DNA of 64,000 nt, from positions 166,376,263 to 166,440,262 of the forward strand of contig NC_035437.2 of assembly GCF_002127325.2 (NCBI RefSeq), in the 5' to 3' direction. The stretch is from Helianthus annuus (taxonomy: Eukaryota > Streptophyta > Magnoliopsida > Asterales > Asteraceae). The notes below the pieces were generated by a model. It was not told the origin of the DNA. It was given only the letters and a program-made list of their open reading frames with translations, and did no database searches. Below are positions 11,563 to 23,755 of this stretch, piece after piece. How positions within the stretch are numbered: position 1 is the stretch's first letter; every line of letters starts with the position of its first letter. The position numbers and the translations under genes are program-made.

Positions 11563-13170
11563 ATGAATCCGGATTGGTGGGGTAATCCGTCTACTGCAGA
11601 AAGTAAGTATAGAAGCACGGGTTTGTCGCCATCATGGGCCGAATCTCCCGCACCGGTATCTTCGCAAGCAAATCCAATTTCGACAGGTCAATGGGCGTTT
11701 GTTTCAAATCAAACTCCAAGTATTCAAAGCATACTCCTAAGCGAAAGCGAGACCGGAAGTCTAAATCGCCCACCGAAATTGATGCACATAAACGAATATC
11801 CTGGATGGGTAGATAGATTCCATACATATGTCCTTGGGCAAAACACGGAATTGTGGTTACGTTTTACCACAGATTTCGATCAAGCTCTCGAGGTTGCCGC
11901 TTCAACTGCCGCGACATTTGCCGATCTTTCGGAAGATCAGAAAAAGGCATATGCTATTCTAACTCAGGCGTTGAGCAAGGATATCTATCATCAATTTGTC
12001 AGCTTCAAAACGACAAAGCGATTATGGGATGCATTGAAGACGAGAGGTGTAGGAAACGAAGCGACACGCCAATTGCGACATGACTTATTCAAGAAGGAGT
12101 TTGATGGCTTCACGTGTATGGAAAAAGAATCTTTGGGAGATTTGACAAGTCGGTTTTATCACTTGCTGACTGAATTGGGTAATTATGGGGTAGTAACAAC
12201 TCCAGCAGAGGTAGTCACAAAGTTTGCCGATGCATTGCCACCTCAATGGAATAGTTTCTTGGAAATCCTGAAATACAATGGCGTATTGGCTACGACAAAT
12301 ATTAATTACTTCGTTCAGCTCTTGGAAAACAAAGATCAGGAAGAAACCCTAAAGGCAAAAAGGGTTCCAGTGCCACAAAATCCTGATATGTATTATGGAA
12401 CTTCTAGCACTTCTGCAAGACCAGTTTCACATGCTCCACTTCAAACGGTGTTTGTCACAAGCACAGATTTATATGGCAATCCGATACAAGTTCCTGTAAA
12501 GCCAGCTCCAACCACAGACTTGTATGGAAATCCACTACAACCACTTCCCCAGCAGCAAACCCAAAGGTCTACTGTAGCAACTGATTTATATGGGAATCCA
12601 CTTCCTGTTCAACAACAAGCTTGTTATGGAAGCACATCATCTGTTGGTTCGTCATCTAATCCGAATACAGTTCGGCTCGACACTTCAAGCTTCTCGAAAG
12701 TAAGTGTTGAAGTAGCAAAAGAACATATGGAGCTACTGAATACCTTGGTGAGCGCGTATTGTGGGTTAGTAGAAGGTCAGATTGGTAACATCAATCTGAC
12801 ACAGGAAGATTATCAGCAGATTGATAAGGAGGAAATGGATTTGATGGACATTAAATGGGCTTTCGCAAGTGCTGTAAGGCGGGCAAAGGATTTCATGGAA
12901 AGGACTGGCAGAACCAGCTTGGAAAGCAAGAAAGATACCAAGTATGGGTTCGACAAACAGTCAGTCAAGTGCTTCAATTGTGGTGAACGAGGTCACTTCA
13001 AGAGAGAATGCACAAAGCCAGTTCAGCATGGAAACCAGAATCCGTTCAGGAATCAAGGCAATCAAGGCAACCAGCAGAATCAGAATCAGAACAGGAATAA
13101 CGAGCGTACGTTGATACCTGTTAACAACCCAAATCAAGCAGGAACATCAAATGCCAACAGGCTCTTGTAG
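11563..13170 (+). pseudogene. Cop-A gag, part 1 (capsid and first zinc knuckle)
   Basis: From ATG at 11563 the frame encodes about 535 residues. The start MNPDWWGNPS resembles the gag start in Cop-C. A capsid-like region (ADALPPQWNSFLEIL) follows, then a proline/glutamine-rich stretch with three DLYGNP repeats, then a CCHC knuckle CFNCGERGHFKREC near the C-terminus. The frame breaks near 13158, where one base is missing relative to Cop-H (AACAGG against AACCAGG). Gag would form the particle coat. The large size and second knuckle further on fit SIRE-like copia elements. Confidence 0.85.
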
Positions 13171-14254
13171 TACAAGTAGATGAAGGTTGTGATTGGTCAA
13201 TTCAGTTGGGAAATGATGTACCGGATGGAACAGCCTGTTTTGCTGAGGTTGTCAAGGATCTAAAGCACGCCAGTGGTGGAGAATCTTCCACCAATGGTGA
13301 TGAATCTTCTGAAGATGAAGACAGTTCTGGTTACAGTAGAAGCTCAGATGAAGAATCCTCAGCTTCAGACGATGATCATTTGGATGATACCTCAAGTGTG
13401 CCAGTCGATGCAGATGTTGATGAGCTATTGGGAGAAGCTGCACTAGGAAATCATAGAAGATCTATATTGGTGGATCAAGCTGCTTATTCTTCTTCTTCTC
13501 TTCATTCAGCCTTTATGGCTAATGTTGGCAGTTCATCAAGCCAGGTATGTGTCGATGGACCTACTGTTGTTAATTGTGATAATTGTGCTAGCTTAAGTGT
13601 TAAATGTGCCGATTTAGATGCTAATATGTCTGAGTTACAAAGCAAACATGATGCTTTAAAAGCTAACTTGTTTGACTTGCAAAACAAACGTGTTTCTCTG
13701 GACGATAAGTGGTGTGATTTGCAAAGCAAACATGAGGCTTTGCAAAACAAGTATGATGTGACATTTATCTACAACCAAAAGTTGATCATGGATCTTTCTA
13801 AGTGCATAGAAGCCAACATGTTTTATGAAAACCATGAAAAGGAGTTTAAATCGGTGATTGAAAAATTAAAAAAGGATAAAACCGAGCTAACAAAAATGGT
13901 TTCAAGAAAACAAACGGACATAAATTGCTATATCAATCGCCTTGAGATAATGCAAAAAGAAATGGCTTGTGTTAAAACTGAAAGTGAGGCGATTCGGCTC
14001 AAGTTAGACAGCTATTTAAGCTCTAGCTATGTGTTGGATCACATCATTGATGTTCAGAAAGAGAAAAGGGATGTCACATGCATTGGATATAAGAAATGTC
14101 CACCACCTGTGAGACACAATTATGATGCCATGCCTGATGAAGAGGATAGAACTTATTTTGAACCATCCCTTCCTTTAGACATTGAGGAATTTGCAACAGG
14201 ACTTGGATACAAACCGGAAGTATCACAGATTCGGATGTATCAGCAGATACAAGT
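13171..14254 (+). pseudogene. Cop-A gag, part 2 (acidic and coiled-coil region)
   Basis: The frame continues after the upstream deletion, from about 13171 to a frameshift near 14225. It has a Ser/Glu/Asp-rich stretch (SSEDEDSSGYSRSSDEES), then a predicted coiled coil built on repeated LQSKHDAL/LQNKYD units, then a conserved SYVLDHIIDVQ block and a CPPPVRHNYDAMPDEED block. Both late blocks are shared with Cop-C and Cop-H. Such spacer regions are typical of long copia gag proteins in this branch; their role is unknown to me. Confidence 0.8.
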
Positions 14255-15421
14255 TTGTCTTCTGCTGAACAGAATCAGGATCCTGCAATTATTGTTGAGG
14301 ATGTTGATTCTTCTGATGATGAATCCGATGATACTGACTCAGCAAGGTCTGATGCGGTAATCAAAGAAGAGGACATACCTCTTGAGAATCATATTCTATG
14401 TGATCCTCCCGCAAAACCTGCTAAGACTGTTCAGGTCGAGTCCACGTCCACTTCCTCACAAGAGTCTGAGAATGTGAATTTGCTGTACACTCTTGTTGGC
14501 GATGATAAAATATATTCTGACAAAGATTTTCCGATTAAGAATGTAAATCAATCTTTTATCAGTAAAGTTTTTGAAAATTCGACAAGTAAGTTTTTGGGAA
14601 AGTCGGGTTCACATGTTGTGGTAACACAGTGCCCTCCGATTCCAAAGGCTGAAGTTCGAAAACAATTTGGCAATCAGAAATTACCGACAGTGAAAAGGCA
14701 GCAAAATCATACCAAACCAAAAGGTAAATCACCGACTCAAGGTCAAAAGAAACAGACTCAGAAAAAGGACAAGAATGTAAACTTTGTGAAATCAAAGGGA
14801 ACGGATAAAATTGACACATTCGAAAACAAATCTAACTTAGATTTTGTTAAGCAAGCAAAAATGTTGAAAAGAAATGAACCATACAGTTCAAAACCAAGTA
14901 CCTCGGGATCACAAAGTTCATCATCGATAAGACAATCACATGTTACTTCGGGGTTTATTGAACGAAGATCATGTTTTGAATGTGATGAAATTGGGCATAT
15001 CATTCGAAATTGTCCGTATCTTCATAAGTTAAAAGCTAAAGTTGATGATCCCCGTGAACGAAATTACCAAAAGTGATCTGTTTCTTTAAAACAAGATCCC
15101 CGCCTTGTAAGAGAAAGGGAAAAGAAACAGAGATGCCAACAAGTCAAGGTGATTGAGAAAGCACTTAAGACTGATGTGGTTCAAAGACAATCTGTTTCAG
15201 TTAAACTAGAAAGTTCAAAGTTTTCAAAAACTTCAAACAATCACGAAGTTAAACTTTCAAACAATCAAACTGGTAAAACTCAACAGACATGGAAACCTAA
15301 AATGACCATAAATTCAGGGGGACCATCACAATTTCCTAACCATCAAAATGTGGAAGTAATTGTTGTCGATGAAAATGGAAGACCCAAGACCACAATGGCT
15401 TGGGTCCCCATCTCCAACTAA
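14255..15421 (+). pseudogene. Cop-A gag, part 3 (second zinc knuckle to gag stop)
   Basis: The frame resumes after a shift and runs to TAA at 15419-15421, interrupted once by TGA at 15074-15076 where Cop-H has CGA. It includes the conserved VNLLYTLVGDDKIYSDKDFP block, a Lys/Gln-rich stretch, and a second CCHC knuckle CFECDEIGHIIRNC near 14970-15015. It ends in WVPISN directly before the stop. The same ending and stop occur in Cop-H, with WVPLSN in Cop-C, so this is the natural gag end. Confidence 0.82.
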
Positions 15422-15435
15422 TCACGTGAGTTCAT

Positions 15436-16401
15436 GTGCACGGTGTTCCAGGAGGAACTATCAGTAGTCATTGGATTGTTGATAGTGGGGCATCCAGGCA
15501 CATGACAGGCGACATGAAGCTTCTCTACGACGTCAAATCTATTAGAGGAGGTTATGTTGCTTTTGCTGGAGATAAAGGCAGATATATTACTGGTGAAGGA
15601 ATGATATCCAACGGGGTTGTAAGCTTTGACAAGATCAACTTTGTACAACAACTTGATCACAATCTTCTCAGCGTTTCATAAATCTGCGATAAGAAGTTTT
15701 TAGTACACTTTGATGCAAATGGATGTTATGTGCTGAAACCCGGCTTCAAGATTCCAAAAGAATGGATTCTCTTATCTGCTCCAAGGATAAATGATTTGTA
15801 TGTCCTTGATATGAGCCAAGCTATTACAACGTCTGCACAAGCAACCTGTTTCGTTTCCAAAGCCACAGGAAAAGACTCAATCTCTTGGCATAGACGAATG
15901 GGTCACATTCACTTACGCAAAATGAATCATTTGGTGTCAAATGAATTGGTGAATGGTTTTCCTCTTAAAAACTTCCATCTTCAAGACGTCTGTGTCTCGT
16001 GCCAGAAAGGAAAACAAACGAAGAAGCGACACCCGACTAAGAAGATCAACACGGTGGCCGTTCCGCTCGAACGTTTGCACATGGATTTGTTCGGTCCTGT
16101 CAAGCATAAAAGCATCCTGAATGATCAATATTTCCTCGTGATAACCGATGATTATTCAAGATTTTCTTGGGTGGCGTTCATGGCACACAAGAGCGAAACT
16201 TTCGGTATTATCAAAAACTTAATCATTCAGATTGAGAATTTGTATACCTTGAAGGTTAAACGAATACGTAGCGACAATGGAACTGAATTTAAAAATCACT
16301 CTATGGTGGAGTTTTGCACTTCAAAAGGTATTCTTCACGAATTTAGTGCGGCTTATACTCCTCAACAGAATGGCGTCGCTGAACGTAAAAACGTGCATTG
16401 A
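15436..16401 (+). pseudogene. Cop-A pol: protease and integrase core
   Basis: The pol frame opens after the gag stop in a different frame. It has the protease motif [13 protein letters not shown], then a gag-pre-integrase zinc region with WHRRMGHIH and CVSCQKGKQ, then the integrase core with [18 protein letters not shown] and GVAERK carrying the three acidic residues. A TAA at 15679-15681 replaces the glutamine codon seen in Cop-H. A small deletion near 16393 shifts the frame at AERKN. There is no ATG at the expected start of pol. Confidence 0.87.
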
Positions 16402-17507
16402 TCGAGACTGCTAGGACGATGTTAGTAGAGTCACAATTGCCGATTCCCTTCTGGACTGAAGCTGTGGCCTCTGCATGTTACACGTTGAACCAAGTCCTTA
16501 CAGTCAAAAGGCACAACAAGACCTGCTTTGAGCTTCTTCACAAACGGAAACCAGATTTGTCATATCTTGAACCGTTTGGAGCTCCGTGCACAATAATCGA
16601 TCCTAATGGAAAGTTTGGGGCAAAAGCAATTGAAGGATACTTTCTTGGGTATGCCACCCCGAACTTAAGAGTCTGGAATCTAGAGCCTAAAAGGGTCGAG
16701 GAATGGTCTGAGGTCAGAGTACAAAGGCACACATTGCCAGTCAAATGTCCTGGTCAGCCTTGGATGTTTGAGTACGATGACTTTTTCAATTCGATCAATG
16801 TTGAAGCAGTTGAAGAAAATGTTGCGGCAAGGATGTTTTTCGAGAGTGACAACGCAACATATTCACCGTTGGTTCGCCCAATTATTGTCAATCAAGAACC
16901 ATCTTCAGTGAACAATAATGCTCTCGACAATGAGGATTTTCACGATGCTACCGAATTGAACGAATCTTCAGAGGATAAGGAATTTCTCGATGCAGATCAA
17001 GAAGCTCCAGCAACAGCAGTTCATGGTACTTCAGAGGCTACACCTCCAGTGGACGCCCCTAGAACAGCTGAAGCTACTGCATCATCCTCTTCATCAATTC
17101 CGGGTATTGAATTGGTTGTTAATCTCAATCTCAACAATCTGGGTACAAATATTCCAGTTCAAGATAATCCAGAAACAAGGATTCACAACACCCATCCTCA
17201 ACAGAACATCATCGGAAATATACAAAGTGGCATTCAAACAAGAAATATGTTGCGAAACAACAACAATGCAGGCTTGTATGCAACTATTCGAGAATCTGGT
17301 CAACAAAACGATTGGTCGTTCGCTTGTTACGTTCCACAAGATGAACCAAAATCTATTAAAGAAGCTTTAAAAGATAATTCTTGGGTTGAAGCAGTGCAGG
17401 AAGAACTGCAACAATTCCAGAAGCTAGGTGTCTGGAAACTAGTTGAGAAACCTGAGAACTACAAGAAGATTGGTACCCGTTGGGTGTACAAATGCAAAAA
17501 AGGATAA
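16398..17507 (+). pseudogene. Cop-A pol: integrase C-terminus and start of reverse transcriptase
   Basis: The frame begins at [20 protein letters not shown] and continues through the integrase C-terminal domain ([15 protein letters not shown]) and a Ser/Asp-rich linker. It reaches the start of RT ([30 protein letters not shown]). It ends where an A-run has gained one base relative to Cop-H near 17502. Confidence 0.85.
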
Positions 17508-17898
17508 CCGTGGAGTAGTTATCCGAAACAAAGCAAGATTAGTCGTTCAAGGTTTTCGTCAGATAGAAGGGATCGACTACAACGAAGTGTATGCACCAGT
17601 TGCACGTCTGGAAGCAATTCGGATCTTTCTGGCTTATGCCTCATTCAAAGGATTCAAGGTTTACTAGATGGACGTTAAAAGTGCATTCTTACATGGTGTG
17701 GTTGAAGAAGAGGTATACGTCGAACAACCTCCAGGTTTTGAAGATCCTATCCATCCCGATCGGGTTTGGTTGCTCAATAAAGCTCTCTATGGTCTACATC
17801 AAGCACCACGAGCTTGGTATGCAACCTTATCTAATTATCTGCTGGAGAATGGATTTCGCAGAGGTCTTATCGATTGTACTCTTTTCATCAAAGAATAA
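17443..17898 (+). pseudogene. Cop-A pol: reverse transcriptase fingers and palm
   Basis: The same RT continues in a new frame: [39 protein letters not shown] and [13 protein letters not shown] are all present. In-frame stops TAG at 17665-17667 and TAA at 17896-17898 both replace CAG/CAA glutamine codons of Cop-H. That is consistent with C-to-T decay of methylated DNA. Confidence 0.85.
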
Positions 17899-18098
17899 GA
17901 TGGAGATCTTCTACTGGTACAGGTATACGTCAGGATAAATTCGAGATGAGTGCTATGGGGGAAATGACTTTCTTTTTGGGCCTACAAGTTCAACAAACTG
18001 AGTCTGGGATATTCATCCATCAGACTAAATATGTTGGTGACATCTTGAGCCGGTTCCAGATGTCTGATGCAACGCCCATCGGTACCCCATTGCAGTAA
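17874..18098 (+). pseudogene. Cop-A pol: RT after a 61-bp deletion removing the YVDD box
   Basis: After GGTATACGT near 17932 the sequence jumps straight to CAGGATAAATTCGAG. Cop-H has 61 more bases there, encoding most of the [12 protein letters not shown] segment. The deletion removes the catalytic aspartates and shifts the frame. The frame then continues with [20 protein letters not shown] and ends at a TAA that replaces a glutamine codon. This RT cannot have been active after the deletion. Confidence 0.85.
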
Positions 18099-18119
18099 AA
18101 TCACGGAATTAATCCAGAC

Positions 18120-18812
18120 TTGAAGGGTGAAGTTGTTAGCCCCTCATACTACCGCGCGATGATCGGATCTCTTATGTACCTCATAGCATCAAGACCAGAT
18201 ATAATGTACCCAACGTGCCTGCTTGCCAGATATCAAGTCAACCCGAAGGCCTCACATCTTGCAGCTGTAAAAAGGATTTTTCGTTATTTGAAGGGTTGCC
18301 CTGACACCGGTCTATGGTACCCTAGGGATAATAACTTTGATTTGATCTCTTTCAGTGATTCTTATTTTGGCAGATGCAAAATTGACGGCAAATCCACAAC
18401 GGCTGGATGTCAGTTTTTGGGAAATCGCCTAGTCACATGGCAGTGCAAGAAGCAGACGTGTGTCGCTACATCAACATGCGAAGTTGAATACATTGCTGCC
18501 TCAAGTTGTTGCTCCCAAGTCCTGTGGATCCAACAACAAATGCGCGACTACGGTTCTGAATTCCTAACTACTCCTATTTATGTTGATAATTTTGCTGCCT
18601 TACAGATCACTAGAAATCCTGTGCAGCATTCAAAGACCAAACACATAGAAATCAAATATCACTTCATACGTGATTGCTTTGATAAAAGGCTAATCGATGT
18701 TGTTAAGGTCCACACCGATGACCAACGTGCCGACCTTTTTACCAAAGCATTTGACAAATCAAGATTTGACTTTTTATTATTGGTAAACGGCATTAAGGTC
18801 AAGCAAGAGTAA
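18120..18812 (+). pseudogene. Cop-A pol: RNase H
   Basis: This is 230 codons of copia RNase [42 protein letters not shown], and the tail [13 protein letters not shown] to VKQE. Against Cop-H, key residues have changed: SDSDFGG reads SDSYFGR, CEAEY reads CEVEY and DNSAAL reads DNFAAL. Two conserved acidic residues of the active site are therefore altered. The natural stop of pol is at 18810-18812. Confidence 0.87.
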
Positions 18813-20576
18813 AACCAACATCGGAAAATCATTTTTGTACATATCTTTGTGTCTTTTAAATTTTATCTTAGTTTGTTGATTTTAGGGGGAGTAAATCCAA
18901 ATTTTAAAAAATCCAAAAACATCGAAAAATTTCAAAAACACAAAAACAATAGAAAAACAAAAATGAGTTTCCTGGCAAGCAAAAGAGAAAATGATAAGTA
19001 CATCAGTGGTCTGTCCAAACCTCTTTAAACCTAAACTGAAAAACGATAAGCAGCTCTATATAAGATGTATCGGTAGGCTCACAATCATTTTAAAGTGTGC
19101 AGGGTGATATAAACCTAAATCGACTGAAGACCGGGTGGGAACCGCTCATTGGCATATGGTCTTAGTATCGAAATTTCGTTTGATAGATTGCCGAGGTTTT
19201 GAGATATGTGGTCTTTATGCTTTTTATCATCTGGGTATCATGGTTGTTTCTTTTACCGAAACAAACGGAGACGAAGTCTAGATCTTCCATGATACCATAC
19301 ATACGTGTACATTCTGCATACGACCTCAATAAGTAATCAACAATCACATGTCCAAACAAAATAAGTGACAATATATCACATTTATCCGGGAGTCATGTTC
19401 GTCTCTTTGTTGTACGAAAGTACTGACCTGCTCACGGACTTGCTCCTGTGCCCTCATGCATATGAAAATTAAGTTCCTCATCAATAAGTGATTCTATCAC
19501 ATAGGGCTTGTTTTCAATCAAAATAAGTGAGTATCTCACATTTTCATATACGTCAAAACAGATGATAAATGGTATACTCACCGGTAAGATGAACCCTTGT
19601 GCATACCTTGATACGGGAATATGTGGTGTGTGGATGAACACCGGTCGGTAAGTATAAATCATACACTAATCGTATCCCCTCGCCATGATTACATCTGATA
19701 AGTTGAGCTTATGTGGACAACAATACCGATAATCGTTATAGGATGCTTATCTTAATGTGAACTAATTGAACAACAAGAGCGTTTTGGCGTGACCGTACAC
19801 TGATATGATTCTCTTACCCTCGAAACTCACAAAAAGAATGTCTGTAAATATTTATTTAATGCTTTCAGTTTCTGCATCTTTGTATATATTTACTTACTGC
19901 TTTCTGTCTTTACATTTAAAATATTCAAAAATTCCAAAAAGATTTTAGGTGTGTTTTAATATAAACTTTCTAAAAGCCAAAAATATTTTATTTCTATCTT
20001 ATTTTCGATTGTACGATGTTGGAACTCAAGGCTTCGTTACCTGGAATCTGATTGAAAACCAAATCGACTAAATCTTCATAAACGGTCGAAATTTGCAAGT
20101 TTTGAAAGTTAAAAACTAAAATCGATAAATTTGATAAACTTTCAAACTGTCGGACGGTAGTTGATTGATATATGGTCACATGTGTGTCCTTTGTTTATGT
20201 TAACTATATTCCAAGCAGTTGTTCTCATTACGCGTTTAGATTTCTTGCATGTGCAGATGCTAAAGGCGAAGAGAACACGTTCGATGACAAGCTTCGGAAT
20301 GAAGACACGACGTGAAGGCACTCAAAAGATAAAGATGATCAAGTTGCCGCTGACCATCATCAACACCACAAGGATCTAAAGAATTGAAGATCAAAAGATT
20401 CACGAGCATAACTCAAAGGAGAGCTTATCTTAAGGGGGAGTTTGTTAACACACTTCCTACATGAAAAAGGGAGTTTGTTGATACACTTTCTTCTTACGAC
20501 GCGTGAAGACTTTGAAGATCCTCCGACATGGAAGACATGGAAGATGAACCTCACGAGTAGCATCCAAGGGGGAGTT
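18813..20576 (+). other. Cop-A long 3' untranslated region
   Basis: About 1.76 kb between the pol stop and the 3' LTR without a protein-like open frame. Much of it aligns with 23755-21884 of Cop-C and 57883-56144 of Cop-H. It begins with a purine-rich TTTAGGGGGAGTAAATCC near 18882. It contains small hairpin-prone phrases such as AAGTGATTCTATCACAT and AATAAGTGA. In SIRE elements this position can hold an env-like ORF; none is visible here. Confidence 0.75.
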
Positions 20577-20582
20577 TGTTGG
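20430..20582 (+). promoter_or_regulatory. Cop-A polypurine tract with two upstream decoys
   Basis: The tract CAAGGGGGAGTT at about 20565-20576 lies directly before the 3' LTR start TGTTGGTACAC. Two further modules of the same form lie upstream: AAGGGGGAGTTTGTTAACAC near 20432 and AAAGGGAGTTTGTTGATACAC near 20464. Cop-C and Cop-H have the same three-module arrangement. Only the last module marks the LTR edge. Confidence 0.75.
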
Positions 20583-21240
20583 TACACTTTATGTGGACGC
20601 GACTCGGTTCGATTCAACTCGGCTCAGTTTCAACACGGTCAGGTTCGGCTCAAGCCCGACGTCACGACATTCCTCCGTCGTGCGCCCCAGAGTTCGAGAC
20701 GCGAAGCACGGAGAGTCGCGAAGAAATTCCCACAGACACATCATCATGACATCATCATGATGATGTCATGATGATGTCACTTATTGGCTAATCTTTACAA
20801 ATCTGTAAATTCAGATTTTATGTGTACGTGCATGCGCTTCTTGGGCCATTCAGATTACATGTTGGGCCAAACACTCGATTTGGGCTGAACCAAGATGACG
20901 AAACAAAAGACTTGGGCCTCAATTGTCTGGGCTGAAACCACATGACGAATCACATCATATGGGACGAAACAAACCTGGCGAAACACTTATGATGTCGACG
21001 AAACAAAGAGTGTTTCGTCGACCTATCTTGTTTCGTGGTTCCTATCTTGTTTTCGTCGAGTCCTGTTCTGGTTCATCGTTGCTGGTACTATATAAACAGA
21101 GCATATCACAGGAGTGAAAAAGAGAGACAGAACTGAGTGAAAACTAGAGAGAAAGGATAGTGTGTGTATCAAAGAGTTTCTATTATATTTCTTGTTAGAT
21201 CATATTGTACCGAAACTCAGTTGATATTCAATACACTTGC
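20577..21240 (+). repeat. Cop-A 3' LTR, first part
   Basis: This is the first 664 bp of the 3' LTR, split by Cop-C. It starts TGTTGGTACAC and has a TATATAAA box at 21089-21096. It breaks at CACTTGC. The remainder resumes at 38303. Confidence 0.9.
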
Positions 21241-21883
21241 TGTAGGTCCCTTTCCGGAGGATGACGAACCTAAACCTTGTTATACAAACCTACTAGCGAG
21301 TGCGGAATCCAAGCTAGTAAGCAAACCGAGATGAAGCAAGTGGAGAAACAAACACACACAGGTTCACCGATTAACACCACTGTATTAATACGTATGAAGG
21401 TTTCGGTTACAAGCACAATGTTTACAAATCTAACTTGCAAACTCTCACTATGTGTGTGTGTGTTTCGGACAGAATGCTCTCAAGAACTCTATCTTTCTGT
21501 CTGTGTGCATCTATCTGTTCTCAACACACTGCATGGGTATTTATACCCATACACTGCAAGTATGTCCGAAGGATCAAGGGGACTGCTCGATAGATGATCT
21601 ATCGAGCATCCAGCATTCGAAGGATAGGCATATACCTCGAAGGATGGTGTATCCTTCGAGGTCCAACAGCATCCATCGAATGTTCATCTTTCGAGCACAT
21701 CGAAGGATCTAAATCAACCTTCGATGTCTCATCCTTCGAGACAGACAAATTACAACTAATTTACTAACTGTTGGCCAAGTCAAACCAGGAGGACGGTTGA
21801 CTTGGTCAACTTACAGGACTGACAAGGACATCGTTTACATCGAGACCGAATACAGACAAAGTACAGACACAAGTGCACCAACA
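21241..21883 (-). repeat. Cop-C 3' LTR
   Basis: The LTR runs from TGTAGGTCCC to GTGCACCAACA on the + strand, giving TG...CA ends. It holds several ATCCTTCGA/TCGAAGGAT motifs at about 21595-21745. The other copy is 37655-38297. Confidence 0.95.
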
Positions 21884-23755
21884 AACTCCCCCTTGGCTGT
21901 AGCTTTGTCTCGAACTTCGATGGTCTTTGGTCTTCGAGTTCTCAAAACTCTGATGTCCTTTCAAGTCTTCAATGTCGGAGGATCTTCAAAGTCTTCACGT
22001 CTTGAAAGTAGAGAGTGTATCAACAAACTACCCGTATCATGTAGGAAGTGTGTTGACAAACTCCCCCTTAACATAAGCTCCCCCTTGAGTTATGCTCGTG
22101 AATGACTTGATCTTTATGAAGTGAGATCCTTGTGGTGTTGATGATGGCCAGCGGCAACTCGATCATCTTCATCTTTTGAGCGCCTTCTCGTCGTGTCTTC
22201 ATTCCAAAGCTTGTCATCGACCATGTTCTCCTAGCCTTTAGAATCTGCACATGCAAGAAATCTAAACGTGTAATGAGAACAACTGCTTGGAATAGTTAGT
22301 ATAACCAAGTGACACACGAATGACCATGTCACAATCAAACACCGTCCGACAGTTTGAAAGTTTTATAAATTTCTCAATTTTAGATTTAACTTTCAAAACT
22401 TGCAAATTTCGACCGTTTATGAAGATTTAGTCAATTCGGTTTTCGTTCAGGTTTCAGGTAACGAAGACTCGAGCTCCAACATCGTACGATCGAAAATAAA
22501 GTAGAAATAAAATCTTTTTGGCTTTTACAAAGTTTAAATTAAAACTGATTTTAGGTGAGTTTTTGAAATTAAAAGACAACAATTTTAATATCCTTTGAGT
22601 GTTATCAAAACGACATCACCGCTAATGTCGTGCTGATATGCACCAAACGACGAAACTGTTTAAAAGAAAACAATAAAGGTTAAGCAGTAAATAAATAAAT
22701 AAATATATACAGACAATCTTTTTGCGAGTTTCGAGGGTAAGAGAATCATATCAGTGTACGGTCATGCCAAAACACTCTTGTTGTTCAATTAGTTAACATT
22801 AAAATAAGCATCCTATAAAAATTATCGGTATTGTTGTCCACTTAAGCTCAACTTATCAGATGTAATCATGGCGAGGGGATACGTTAAGGTATGATTTATA
22901 CTTACCGACCGGTGTTCATCCACATCACGACACATTCCCGTATCAAGGTATGCACGAGGGTTCATCTTACCGGTGAGTATACCGATTATCATCTGTTTGA
23001 CCGTATAAAATGTGAGATACTCACTTATTTTGATTTGAAAACAAGCCCTATGTGATATAATCACTTATTGATGAGGAACTTGATTTTCATATGCATGAGG
23101 GCACAGGTGCAAGTCCGTGAACAGGTCAGTACTTCCGTACAGCAGAGAGACGAACTTGACACCCGGATAAATGTGATATTTTATCACTTATTTGTTTGGA
23201 CATGTGATTGTTTATCACTTATTGAGGTCGAATGCAGTATGTAATATGTACACGTATGTATAGTATCATGGAAGATCTAGACTTGCGTCCCCGTTATTTT
23301 TCGGTAAAAGATACAACCATGATACCCAGATGATAAGCAGCATAAAGACCGAATATCTCAGAACCTCGGCAATCTATCAAACGAAATTTCGGTACTAAGA
23401 CCATATGCCAATGAATGGTTCCCACCTGGTCTTCAGTCGATTAAGATTTATATCACCCTGCACACTTTAAAATGATTGTGAGCCTACCGATACATCTTAT
23501 ATAGAGCTGCTTATCGTTTTACATTTAAGGTTTAAAGAGGTTTGGATAGACCACTGATGTACTATCATTTTCTCTTTTGCTCGCCAGGAAACTCATTTTT
23601 GTTTTTCTATTGTTTTTGTGTTTTTGAAATTTTTCGATGTTTTTGGATTTTCAGATTTTCGGATTTACTCCCCCTAAAATCAATAAACTAAGACAAATTT
23701 AAAACACACAGATATTTACAAAAATGATTTTCCGATGTTGGTTTACTCTTGCTTG
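21884..23755 (-). other. Cop-C polypurine tract and long 3' untranslated region
   Basis: Next to the LTR the - strand reads CCAAGGGGGAGTT (polypurine tract, 21896-21884). Related modules lie near 22030-22080. The remaining 1.8 kb aligns with the 3' region of Cop-H and Cop-A over most of its length and has no protein-like frame. Its conservation while pol was lost suggests it holds signals needed for replication or packaging. Confidence 0.75.
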
